Source: Ochrobactrum sp. RH2CCR150
Lineage (GTDB): Bacteria > Pseudomonadota > Alphaproteobacteria > Rhizobiales > Rhizobiaceae
Direction: 5' to 3'
Length of the DNA stretch: 64,000 nt
NCBI GenBank assembly: GCA_014138095.1
Contig: JACGXE010000002.1
Coordinates: forward strand, 310,001 to 374,000
Shown: piece by piece, positions 44,623 to 52,201 of the stretch
Layout: every line of letters begins with the position of its first letter
Position numbering within the stretch: the stretch's first letter is position 1
Made by a program: the position numbers and the translations under genes
The notes under the pieces: model-generated
Told to the model about the DNA's origin: nothing
The model's database searches: none
The model's input: the letters and a program-made list of their open reading frames with translations, nothing else

Positions 44623-45525
44623 TTGCCGCAAAATCATTCTGGGCAGGAGCGCTTTGGGCTCTCTGCAGCGCTGACGACGCCATTCGATGCCGATGGCAAA
44701 ATCGATGTGACCCGTGCACTCAAGCACGCGCGTGCGCGCATCGATAATGGCTGTTCCAGCGTCACTTTGTTCGGCACCACCGGCGAAGGTTCGTCGATTG
44801 CCGATGCTGAACGCGCAGCCCTTCTCGACGCCTTCATTGCACAGGGCTTCCCGGCCTCCAAAATCGTTGTCGGCGTGATGGAAAATTCGGTGGCCGATGC
44901 GGTGCTTCAGGCTGGTGATGCGCTGCGTCGCGGCTGCAAGGCCATTCTTCTGGCACCGCCTTCCTATTTCAAGAATCTCTCCGACGACGGTCTCTTCAAC
45001 TGGTTCTCCGCCGTGTTGAAAGGTCTTGGTTCGGATGCGCGCGATATCATCCTCTACAACATTCCGTCGGTGACGGCGGTTGAACTGTCCGTCGACCTGA
45101 TCGGTCGTCTGCGCGATGCTTTCGGAGCGATTATCTCTGGCGTGAAGGATTCGTCGGGCAACTGGGCTTATACCGAGAAGCTTTTGGCGGCCCATAAGGA
45201 CATTGCCATCCTCATTGGTGACGAGCGCGATCTCGCCGCTGGCGTCCGTCTGGGCGGGCAGGGTGCGATTTCCGGCATGGCAAATCTGTTCCCGGATCGT
45301 CTTCTGCGCATGGTCAATGATGGTCAGGACGATGCCGAGCTGGTCGATGCCGTGCGCAAGCTGCTCAACTATCCGGTAACGCCTGCGGTGAAGGCGCTGG
45401 TGGCGCGTCATACTGGCGATATGGAATGGCGTCATGTCCGCGCACCTCTGGTTGCGCTGAATGATGCGGATTTCGATGCAATTGGCAGTGTATTTGGCGG
45501 ATTGCATATGGCAAAGGCTGCCTGA
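44623..45525 (+). CDS. DHDPS/N-acetylneuraminate lyase family aldolase
   Basis: 300-aa class I aldolase of the DapA/NanA barrel family. Seen: GLSAALTTPFDADGKIDV, substrate carboxylate motif LFGTTGEGSS, catalytic Tyr in ILYNIPSVTA and Schiff-base Lys in ISGVKDSSGNW. Likely cleaves or forms a 2-keto-3-deoxy acid or related pyruvate adduct; its surroundings argue for sugar catabolism, not lysine synthesis. Start: TTG 44623, six nt after GGGAGGAG; an ATG at 44584 sits inside the operator. Confidence 0.85.
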   Translation: MPQNHSGQERFGLSAALTTPFDADGKIDVTRALKHARARIDNGCSSVTLFGTTGEGSSIADAERAALLDAFIAQGFPASKIVVGVMENSVADAVLQAGDALRRGCKAILLAPPSYFKNLSDDGLFNWFSAVLKGLGSDARDIILYNIPSVTAVELSVDLIGRLRDAFGAIISGVKDSSGNWAYTEKLLAAHKDIAILIGDERDLAAGVRLGGQGAISGMANLFPDRLLRMVNDGQDDAELVDAVRKLLNYPVTPAVKALVARHTGDMEWRHVRAPLVALNDADFDAIGSVFGGLHMAKAA

Positions 45526-45550
45526 GCCGGGCATAAGCGATGCAGACATG

Positions 45551-45579
45551 CTGCGGAAAAGTGGGAGAACTTTCCGCAG
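45551..45579 (+). other. Intercistronic hairpin with GGGAG loop
   Basis: CTGCGGAAA/TTTCCGCAG, 9 bp, loop AGTGGGAGAAC, between the aldolase and GntR genes and without a T run. Probably an mRNA processing or stability element, or a partial barrier. Confidence 0.55.
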
Positions 45580-45611
45580 TATAACCAAAGCGGTTGGGAG
45601 AGGACGAAGCC

Positions 45612-46274
45612 TTGGCGGAAGATCAGAACGAGCCGGTGAAGTTGCGGGACAAGGCCTACCAGAGCTTTACCCAGCATTTGCTGGCGCGCGATTTCCATCC
45701 GGGCCAGTTCGTCTCGCAGCGCCAGCTCGTCACCATGACGGGCCTGCCGCTCGGCGCGATCCGTGAATTGATCCCCCGTCTGGAAGCAGAAGGTCTGATC
45801 AAAACCGTGCCGCAGCGCGGACTCCAGATTGCCCATATCGATCTCAATCTCATCCGCGAAGCTTTCCAGTTTCGCCTTTTCATAGAGAAAGAGTCGGTTG
45901 CGATTTTCTGCCAGTCGGCTTCTGACGAGTTGTTGCGTTCGCTGCGTGCCGAGCATGAAGACACGCTGAACCGTGCCAAGAGCGAAGGCGAGACACCGGA
46001 GCTTGAGGAGCAGGCGCAGAATATCGACTGGAGCCTGCATGACACGATTGTCGCCTCGCTTGACAATGAAATCATCTGGCGCGCTTACCAGACAAATACG
46101 ATCAAGATGCGCCTGATCAATCAGGAGCGTTTCCGGATCACTGGTCGCGTCATCCCGGTCATGCAGGAGCATCTCGCTGTTCTCTCGGCGATTGAAACCC
46201 GCGACCCGCAAATTGCCATGGATGCTATCGCCGTTCACATCAACAATGCACGGACGCTGGCATTGCATATTTAG
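45612..46274 (+). CDS. GntR family (FCD) transcriptional regulator
   Basis: 220 aa. N-terminal winged HTH (FVSQRQLVTMTGLPLGAIRE, LIPRLEAEGLIKTVPQRGLQ) and helical FCD effector domain with candidate metal ligands in HDTIVAS and in QEHLAVLSAI/IAVHINNA. Start chosen at TTG 45612 (AEDQNEPVK follows) with GAGAGGA at proper spacing. Likely represses this catabolic locus by binding the palindrome at 44569, with a sugar acid as effector (inference). Confidence 0.87.
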   Translation: MAEDQNEPVKLRDKAYQSFTQHLLARDFHPGQFVSQRQLVTMTGLPLGAIRELIPRLEAEGLIKTVPQRGLQIAHIDLNLIREAFQFRLFIEKESVAIFCQSASDELLRSLRAEHEDTLNRAKSEGETPELEEQAQNIDWSLHDTIVASLDNEIIWRAYQTNTIKMRLINQERFRITGRVIPVMQEHLAVLSAIETRDPQIAMDAIAVHINNARTLALHI

Positions 46275-46291
46275 CTAAATAGAATCAGTGG

Positions 46292-46313
46292 CTTGGCAAG
46301 AGGAGTTGCCAAG
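46292..46313 (+). other. Intercistronic hairpin with GAGGAG loop
   Basis: Perfect 8-bp stem CTTGGCAA/TTGCCAAG, loop GAGGAG, 25 nt before the binding-protein start. It may shield the transporter mRNA from decay or separate its expression from the genes upstream. Confidence 0.55.
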
Positions 46314-46338
46314 TTTGGAACATAGGGGAGGAGAAAAA

Positions 46339-47673
46339 ATGAAACTATTTCATCCAACACGCCGCCAGTTTCTGGCGGGTTCTGCGGCAATCGCCGCATC
46401 GGGCGTGACTGGCATCAGCCCGTCTTTCGCCGCTTCCACGGTTGACTGGAAGAAATATGCGGGCACCACGCTTGAGGTGAACCTTATCAAGAGCCCGCGC
46501 GGCGAAATCCTTCAGAAGCATCAGAAGGAATTCGAAGAGCTGACGGGCATCAAGGTTCATTCCGAACAGATGCCGGAACAGCAGCAGCGTCAGAAGGCCG
46601 TCATCGAGCTGACCTCCGGTCGTCCGAGCTTCGACGTCATTCACATCAGCTATCACGTTCAGAAGCGTCAGTTCGAAAAGGGCGGCTGGCTTGCCGATCT
46701 CAACCCGTTCCTGAAAGATCCGACGCTGACCGACGCTTCGCTGACCGAAAGCGATTTCGCAAGTGCTGGCCTGACCTTCGCCAAGGACGCCAATGGTCGC
46801 TTCGGTGCTCTGCCGTTCTCGGTCGATTACTGGATCATCTACTGGAACAAGGATCTGTTCGCCGCCAAGGGCATCGAATATCCGAAAACCTTCGAAGAAC
46901 TGGTCAAGGCTGCGGAAGCGCTAACCGATCCGTCTTCGAACACCTACGGCTTTGTGGCCCGCGGCATGAAGAACGCCAATGTTCCGGTCTGGACAAGCCT
47001 GATGCTCGGCTATGGCCAGAGCGCGGTCGATGCCGACGGCAATCTGAAGACGGACTCGGCAGAAGCCATCGAAGCAGCCAAGCTCTATCAGCGCCTGATG
47101 ACCAAAGCTGCACCTCCCGGTGTTGCCGGTTTCAACTGGGCGGAGTGCCAATCCAGCTTCCTTCAGGGCAAGGTCGGCATGTGGCTCGACGGTATCGGCT
47201 TTGCACCGCCGCTCGAAGATCCGAACAAGTCGCGCGTTGTCGGCAAGGTCGGCTATGGCGTTATTCCGGCTGGACCGAAGGCCCAGGCCGCACCGACGAC
47301 CGGCGACGGTATCGGCGTGACCGAAGCGTCGACCAAGAAGGAAGCCGCTTATCTTTACTGCCAGTGGGCCATTTCGAAGGAAATGGGCGCACGTCTGCTG
47401 CAGACGGGTTCGGGCGTTCCGTTCCGCAAGTCGATCATCGACGATGCAGAAGTGCGCAAGGGCGTCACCATGCCGGAAGGCTGGGTCGAAGCCCTGTCTA
47501 AATCTGCACCGATCAGCCAGCTCTGCCTGCCGGTTATCGTCCCTGTCACGGAGTTCCGCGACATCATGGGCGTTGGCCTCACCAATCTCCTGAATGGTGC
47601 CGAAGCGGAAGCTGAAATGAAGCGCGCGACGGAAGAATTCCGTCCGGTCCTCGCACGGAGCGAAGGAAAATGA
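46339..47673 (+). CDS. Sugar ABC transporter substrate-binding protein
   Basis: 444-aa family-1 extracellular solute-binding protein. It starts with a Tat-like signal (RRQFLAGSAAIAASGVTG), followed by TLEVNLIKSPRGEILQKHQK and typical lobe motifs LPFSVDYWIIYWNKDLFAAK and GKVGMWLDGIGFA. The ribosome site GGGGAGGAG precedes ATG 46339. It overlaps the first permease by 4 nt. The large lobes suit an oligosaccharide or glycoside; ligand unknown. Confidence 0.9.
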   Translation: MKLFHPTRRQFLAGSAAIAASGVTGISPSFAASTVDWKKYAGTTLEVNLIKSPRGEILQKHQKEFEELTGIKVHSEQMPEQQQRQKAVIELTSGRPSFDVIHISYHVQKRQFEKGGWLADLNPFLKDPTLTDASLTESDFASAGLTFAKDANGRFGALPFSVDYWIIYWNKDLFAAKGIEYPKTFEELVKAAEALTDPSSNTYGFVARGMKNANVPVWTSLMLGYGQSAVDADGNLKTDSAEAIEAAKLYQRLMTKAAPPGVAGFNWAECQSSFLQGKVGMWLDGIGFAPPLEDPNKSRVVGKVGYGVIPAGPKAQAAPTTGDGIGVTEASTKKEAAYLYCQWAISKEMGARLLQTGSGVPFRKSIIDDAEVRKGVTMPEGWVEALSKSAPISQLCLPVIVPVTEFRDIMGVGLTNLLNGAEAEAEMKRATEEFRPVLARSEGK

Positions 47674-48632
47674 CATCTGCCGCCCCGACAGGAGCAACAA
47701 AGAGCATGAATGGGGAGGCCGCCACAAAGGCGGCTTCCACGCCGAAAGCTGCTGGCAAGGCTGGCAAAAGCCATCTGAAACCGAGCTATTGGCCATTTGT
47801 GCTTCCCGCCTTGATCACCGTCGGGGCGGTGATCGTCTTCCCTTGGCTTTTCACTCTCTGGATGAGCGCCAATCAATGGCAGCTCGGCGGTGGCATCAGC
47901 TTTGTCGGCTTCGACAATTATATTCGTCTGGCAGGCGATGCTCGCTTCTGGGATTCCATGTGGCACACGGCTGTCTATACGGTCCTGTCTGTGGTGGCAC
48001 CCATGGTGCTCGGCACGATTGCCGCTCTCATTTTCGACAGCAAGCTGCCGATGCGCGGGCTGTTACGCGGTATCTTCGTCATGCCGATGATGGCAACGCC
48101 GGTTGCTGTCGCGCTGGTCTGGACGATGATGTATCACCCGCAGCTCGGTGTGCTGAACTATGTCTTGTCGCTGGTCGGCATCGGCCCGCAGGAATGGATT
48201 TTCAATCAGAACACCGTTATTCCGTCGCTGGTCGCAGTCGAAACCTGGCAGTGGACGCCGCTGGTCATGCTGATTGTGCTCGGTGGCCTTGCCTCCATGC
48301 CGCGCGATCCGTTTGAAAGCGCTGAAATCGATGGCGCGAATGGCTGGCAGAAATTTCGCTACATCACGCTTCCGATGATCCTGCCTTTCATCATGGTTGC
48401 CGTCATCATCCGCTCGATCGATGCACTGAAAAGCTTCGATATCATCTTTGCGATGACGCAGGGCGGCCCGGGCACGGCATCGGAAACCATCAACATCTAT
48501 CTCTATAACGTGGCGTTTTCCTATTACGACATCGGATATGCTTCGGCGATTGCCGTGGTGTTCTTCATCGTCATTATCGCCATGTCCATGATCCTGCTGG
48601 CCTTGCGTCAGCGGACCAAATGGAACGCTTGA
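47670..48632 (+). CDS. Sugar ABC transporter permease (MalF/UgpA-like)
   Basis: 320 aa: a hydrophilic Ala/Lys-rich N-terminal tail of about 38 residues, then six membrane segments. The EAA loop is MPRDPFESAEIDGANGWQKF, which contacts the ATPase. Overlaps the binding-protein gene by 4 nt (ATGA). Companion of the next permease. Confidence 0.9.
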   Translation: MTSAAPTGATKSMNGEAATKAASTPKAAGKAGKSHLKPSYWPFVLPALITVGAVIVFPWLFTLWMSANQWQLGGGISFVGFDNYIRLAGDARFWDSMWHTAVYTVLSVVAPMVLGTIAALIFDSKLPMRGLLRGIFVMPMMATPVAVALVWTMMYHPQLGVLNYVLSLVGIGPQEWIFNQNTVIPSLVAVETWQWTPLVMLIVLGGLASMPRDPFESAEIDGANGWQKFRYITLPMILPFIMVAVIIRSIDALKSFDIIFAMTQGGPGTASETINIYLYNVAFSYYDIGYASAIAVVFFIVIIAMSMILLALRQRTKWNA

Positions 48633-48642
48633 GGACCGGCTA

Positions 48643-49461
48643 ATGGCACGCAAGTCAATTCTGTCGAAGCTGGGCACTGCGCTTCTTGTTTTCGTCATCG
48701 TTTCGCCAGCACTTTTCTTCTTCATCTGGATGCTGTCGCTTTCGCTCAAATACGAAATCGACAATGGCGCTTATCCGCCGATCCTGATCCCGGAACGTTT
48801 CGCCTGGTCGAACTATACGCAGATTTTCGAAGCCAATGATTTTCTGCTGTATTTCTGGAACAGCCTTCTGGTGACCGGCATGGCGACGCTGCTCGCCCTT
48901 CTGGTCGGTGTTCCAGCGGGCTACGGCATTGCCCGACTTCGGGCGCATAAATCGGCGATTGTCATCATGATCGCCCGCATGACGCCGGGTCTGTCCTATC
49001 TGATCCCGCTGTTCCTTCTGTTCCAGACGCTGGGTCTTTTGGGCACGCTCTGGCCGCAGATCATCATCCATCTGGTCGTGACCGTACCTATCGTGATCTG
49101 GATCATGATCGGCTACTTCGAAACGACGCCGATGGAACTGGAAGAAGCGGCGATAATCGACGGTGCGTCCTCGTTGCAGGTGTTTCTCAAGGTGGCGCTG
49201 CCCATTGCCAAGCCCGGCATCGTGGTGTCGCTTATCCTTGCGGTGATCTTCTCGTGGAACAATTTCGTGTTCGGGATCGTGCTCGCAAGCCGCGAAACGC
49301 GCACATTGCCGGTCGCTGTCTACAACATGCTTTCCTTCGAACAGGTGAGCTGGGGTCCGCTTGCTGCCGCAGCACTTGTGGTCACGCTGCCTGTTTTGTT
49401 GCTTACCGTCTTCGCACAGCGCCAGATCGTTGCAGGTCTGACCGCAGGCGCCGTCAAATAA
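48643..49461 (+). CDS. Sugar ABC transporter permease (MalG/UgpE-like)
   Basis: 272 aa with six membrane segments and the EAA loop ELEEAAIIDGASSLQVFLKV. Short spacing (10 nt) from the first permease. Ends with IVAGLTAGAVK, typical of carbohydrate permeases of the CUT1 group. Confidence 0.9.
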   Translation: MARKSILSKLGTALLVFVIVSPALFFFIWMLSLSLKYEIDNGAYPPILIPERFAWSNYTQIFEANDFLLYFWNSLLVTGMATLLALLVGVPAGYGIARLRAHKSAIVIMIARMTPGLSYLIPLFLLFQTLGLLGTLWPQIIIHLVVTVPIVIWIMIGYFETTPMELEEAAIIDGASSLQVFLKVALPIAKPGIVVSLILAVIFSWNNFVFGIVLASRETRTLPVAVYNMLSFEQVSWGPLAAAALVVTLPVLLLTVFAQRQIVAGLTAGAVK

Positions 49462-49476
49462 GAGTTGGGGTTCAAG

Positions 49477-50535
49477 ATGGCATCTGTATCCATCCGTAAT
49501 GCAGTCAAGAAATATGGCAATGTCGGCGTTCTGCACGGCGTGTCGGTCAGCATCGAGGACGGCGAGTTCGTCGTGCTCGTTGGCCCTTCCGGCTGCGGCA
49601 AGTCCACGCTTCTGCGCATGATCGCAGGGCTTGAGGAAATCAGCGATGGCGAGATCGCAATTGGCCCGCGTGTGGTCAACGACCTGCGCGCCAAGGAACG
49701 TGATATAGCCATGGTGTTCCAGAACTATGCGCTTTATCCGCATATGACGGTCGCCGACAATATGGGCTTCGCGCTCATGCTCAAGAACGCGCCGAAGGAA
49801 GAGCGTGAAAACCGTGTTGCGCGCGCGGCTGAAATTCTCGGCCTCAACAAGCTGCTCGACCGTTTTCCACGCCAGCTTTCCGGCGGTCAGCGCCAGCGCG
49901 TCGCCATGGGCCGCGCCCTTGTGCGCGATCCGCAGGTTTTCCTGTTCGACGAACCGCTCTCCAACCTTGATGCCAAGCTGCGCGTGCAGATGCGCGGCGA
50001 GATCAAGGGTCTGCATCAGCGGCTGAAGACCACGACAATCTACGTGACTCACGACCAGATCGAAGCCATGACCATGGCCGACAAGATCGTGGTGATGCGC
50101 GATGGCCTCGTGGAGCAGATCGGCGCGCCGCTTGATCTTTATGATCGCCCGGCCAACATGTTCGTTGCAGGCTTTATCGGCTCGCCATCGATGAACTTCA
50201 TCAATGGCAAGATCGAGGAAGGTTCGTTTGTGGCCGATGGCGGCTTCCGCCTGTCACTTCCGCAGGGTGATTATGCGAGCCTTTCGGCTAAAGCCGTCTA
50301 TGGCGTGCGCCCCGAGCATATGAAGATAGCCGAAGGCGGCGTTCCGGTTACGGCTGAGATCGTAGAGCCGACGGGCTCGGAAATCATGGTCATGGGCAAG
50401 CTCGGCACGCAGCCGATCACCTGCCTGTTCCGCGAGCGCCTGACTGTGCGTCCGGGCGACGTGCTGCCAATTGCCATCGATCCGGCGACGAGCCACATCT
50501 TCGAACCGGAAAAGGGGATGCGCGTCAGCGCCTGA
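49477..50535 (+). CDS. Sugar ABC transporter ATPase (MalK/UgpC-like)
   Basis: 352 aa. Walker A LVGPSGCGKSTLLRMIAGLE, signature [16 protein letters not shown], Walker B VFLFDEPLSNLDAKLR, switch His in YVTHDQIEAMTMAD, and a C-terminal TOBE-type domain (VYGVRPEHMKIAEGG) as in CUT1 importers. Start at ATG 49477. Last gene before a strong terminator. Confidence 0.93.
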   Translation: MASVSIRNAVKKYGNVGVLHGVSVSIEDGEFVVLVGPSGCGKSTLLRMIAGLEEISDGEIAIGPRVVNDLRAKERDIAMVFQNYALYPHMTVADNMGFALMLKNAPKEERENRVARAAEILGLNKLLDRFPRQLSGGQRQRVAMGRALVRDPQVFLFDEPLSNLDAKLRVQMRGEIKGLHQRLKTTTIYVTHDQIEAMTMADKIVVMRDGLVEQIGAPLDLYDRPANMFVAGFIGSPSMNFINGKIEEGSFVADGGFRLSLPQGDYASLSAKAVYGVRPEHMKIAEGGVPVTAEIVEPTGSEIMVMGKLGTQPITCLFRERLTVRPGDVLPIAIDPATSHIFEPEKGMRVSA

Positions 50536-50556
50536 CCCACACGATACGGATTATCT

Positions 50557-50603
50557 CAAAGAGCGGTTTTGGCAGCTATGCCGAAGCCGCTCTTTGTTTT
50601 TGT
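50557..50603 (+). terminator. Rho-independent terminator of the ABC transporter operon
   Basis: Stem CAAAGAGCGG/CCGCTCTTTG (50557-50566, 50587-50596) extended inward by pairing of TTTGGC with GCCGAA, followed by TTTTTG. Confidence 0.85.
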
Positions 50604-50683
50604 TCGGGCATTTTTCTGGTATTTCCTTTTAACGCCGAATTGCACTAACACTTTCTCTGAAATTCAGGAATGTGGAGGGCTTT

Positions 50684-51799
50684 ATGCAGCCAATCTGGGC
50701 CGTAGGTCTGATGACCGGCACCGTTCTCGATGGAAATATTGACGTCGCGCTTTTGAAAACCGATGGCGAAACGGTCGATATATTCGGTACTTACGCGCTG
50801 AAGCCTTATCCGGACGGTATTCTGAAGCTGTTGCAGCAAGCGCAGGCCGAAGCCCGCGTCTGGAATTTTGAAGGCCCGGAACCAGCGATTTTTGCCGAAG
50901 CGGAAGATGCCCTGACCCGCGCACAATCTGCTGCCGTGCGTGAGCTGGTGGAAGAAAGCGGTCTGATCATGGCCGACATCGGCGTGGTCGGCTTTCATGG
51001 CCAGACTGTGCTGCACCGTGCGCCGCAGCCGGGACGGCTTGGCGATACGCGCCAGCTTGGCGATGGTGCGCTGATGAGCGAGTTGCTTGGCACCAGGGTG
51101 GTCTATGATTTCCGAACTGCCGATATCCGTGCAGGCGGGCAGGGCGCGCCGCTGGCTGCAATCTATCATGCGGCTCTGCTGCGCAGTGCCGATTCCAGTG
51201 GCGATACGGCCATTCTCAATCTCGGCGGTGTTGGCAATATTACATGGTGGGACGGAGGCGAAACGCTGGTCGCCTTTGATACCGGCCCGGCCAATGCGCC
51301 GATCAATGATTTCATGAAAGCGCGTGGCCTGGGCGAGATGGACCGCGACGGCGCACTTGCCGCGCGCGGCCATGTGGACGAAGCGCGTCTCGCCAAACTG
51401 CTTGAGCATCCCTATATGACTGCGCCTTTTCCAAAATCGCTCGACCGGTTTGATTTTACCGCCGCTATGGCAGACGATCTCAGCGACGAGGATGGCGCGG
51501 CGACGCTCACGGCCTTCACAACGTCGGCTGTGGCAAAGGCGCTGGATATACTGCCGCATCGACCGAAGCGGCTGGCCGTGTCCGGTGGCGGTCGTCACAA
51601 CCCGACGATGATGCGGATTCTGGTCGAACGTGCGGGTGTCGACCTTGTGCCAGTCGAGACCTTGGGTTGGCGTGGCGATGCCGTCGAGGCGGAGTGCTTT
51701 GCCTTTCTCGCTGTGCGCGCATTGCGCGGCCTGCCGATCAGCTTTCCAAGCACAACGGGCGTGCCAGCGCCGATGACAGGCGGAACGATTGCAGACTGA
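50684..51799 (+). CDS. anmK: Anhydro-N-acetylmuramic acid kinase
   Basis: 371-aa ASKHA-fold kinase that opens and phosphorylates 1,6-anhydro-MurNAc during cell-wall recycling. Motifs: [17 protein letters not shown] (family form GxMSGTSxDGxD, here with T, V and N variants usual in Rhizobiales-type sequences), [35 protein letters not shown] and [12 protein letters not shown]. Start at ATG 50684 with GGAGG upstream. It follows the terminator and is probably transcribed separately; the presence of the sugar transporter upstream raises the chance that the locus handles amino-sugar compounds. Confidence 0.9.
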   Translation: MQPIWAVGLMTGTVLDGNIDVALLKTDGETVDIFGTYALKPYPDGILKLLQQAQAEARVWNFEGPEPAIFAEAEDALTRAQSAAVRELVEESGLIMADIGVVGFHGQTVLHRAPQPGRLGDTRQLGDGALMSELLGTRVVYDFRTADIRAGGQGAPLAAIYHAALLRSADSSGDTAILNLGGVGNITWWDGGETLVAFDTGPANAPINDFMKARGLGEMDRDGALAARGHVDEARLAKLLEHPYMTAPFPKSLDRFDFTAAMADDLSDEDGAATLTAFTTSAVAKALDILPHRPKRLAVSGGGRHNPTMMRILVERAGVDLVPVETLGWRGDAVEAECFAFLAVRALRGLPISFPSTTGVPAPMTGGTIAD

Positions 51800-51827
51800 A
51801 AAATCTGGGAAAGGGAAATCTGGATAG

Positions 51828-51954
51828 CAAAACGCCCGCAGCAATTTGGGAGGAGGAGAAGTTGCTGCGGGCGGATTGGTAAAGCGCGATTGGGAGGAGG
51901 AGTATCGCGCTTCAGGTTCGGTTTTTGGGAGGAGGAGTAAAACCGAACAACTGC
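51828..51954 (-). ncRNA. Cuckoo/alpha-r14-like small RNA locus, copy 2
   Basis: Same layout as copy 1: three minus-strand hairpins with CTCCTCCTCCCA loops. Stems: GTTCGGTTTT/AAAACCGAAC (51916-51925/51939-51948), AAGCGCGAT/ATCGCGCTT (51882-51890/51904-51912, identical to copy 1), and CGCCCGCAGCAA/TTGCTGCGGGCG (51833-51844/51862-51873), the last followed by TTTT as terminator. Its loop is 17 nt and slightly changed (CTTCTCCTCCTCCCAAA). Paired changes in stems against unchanged loops indicate selection on the RNA structure. Confidence 0.85.
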
Positions 51955-51985
51955 AAAATAGAGCCGTGGGCCGATCGGCACAATG
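51955..51985 (-). promoter_or_regulatory. RpoH-type promoter candidate for sRNA copy 2
   Basis: Minus strand CATTG, 18 nt, TCTATTTT: same spacing and position as in copy 1 (one base off CTTG). Further upstream both loci also share GCAGGAT and an AAAAT..GCATA block. Confidence 0.5.
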
Positions 51986-52034
51986 ACCGATCCTGCAACC
52001 GAGATATGCGTATTTTGCAAGGCCCTAAAACTAA

Positions 52035-52069
52035 ACCGCCCCAGCCGCGAATAAACGCGCTAGGGCGGT
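52035..52069 (-). terminator. GC-rich terminator downstream of the GGDEF-EAL gene
   Basis: ACCGCCC and GGGCGGT-type arms extended by AGC/GCT and CGCG pairing, followed on the minus strand by TTTAGTTTTAG. Lies 133 nt past the GGDEF-EAL stop codon; the stem resembles the one at 28649-28682. Confidence 0.6.
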
Positions 52070-52201
52070 GAATCTCCGCCAAAGCCCCCAATGGCGAGAC
52101 GCAAGATCAATAGCATGAGTCGCGCTCGGGTAAACGTTGTCAAGAGCAGTTCATCGCAGAAAGACGCGCACTATGTCAAAACGGCAACAATGTGGCGGCG
52201 T

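Noticed and set aside
48655..50052. 465-codon reverse frame across the ABC transporter genes
   Set aside because: His/Arg/Asp-rich mirror frame opposite genes with full ABC motifs.
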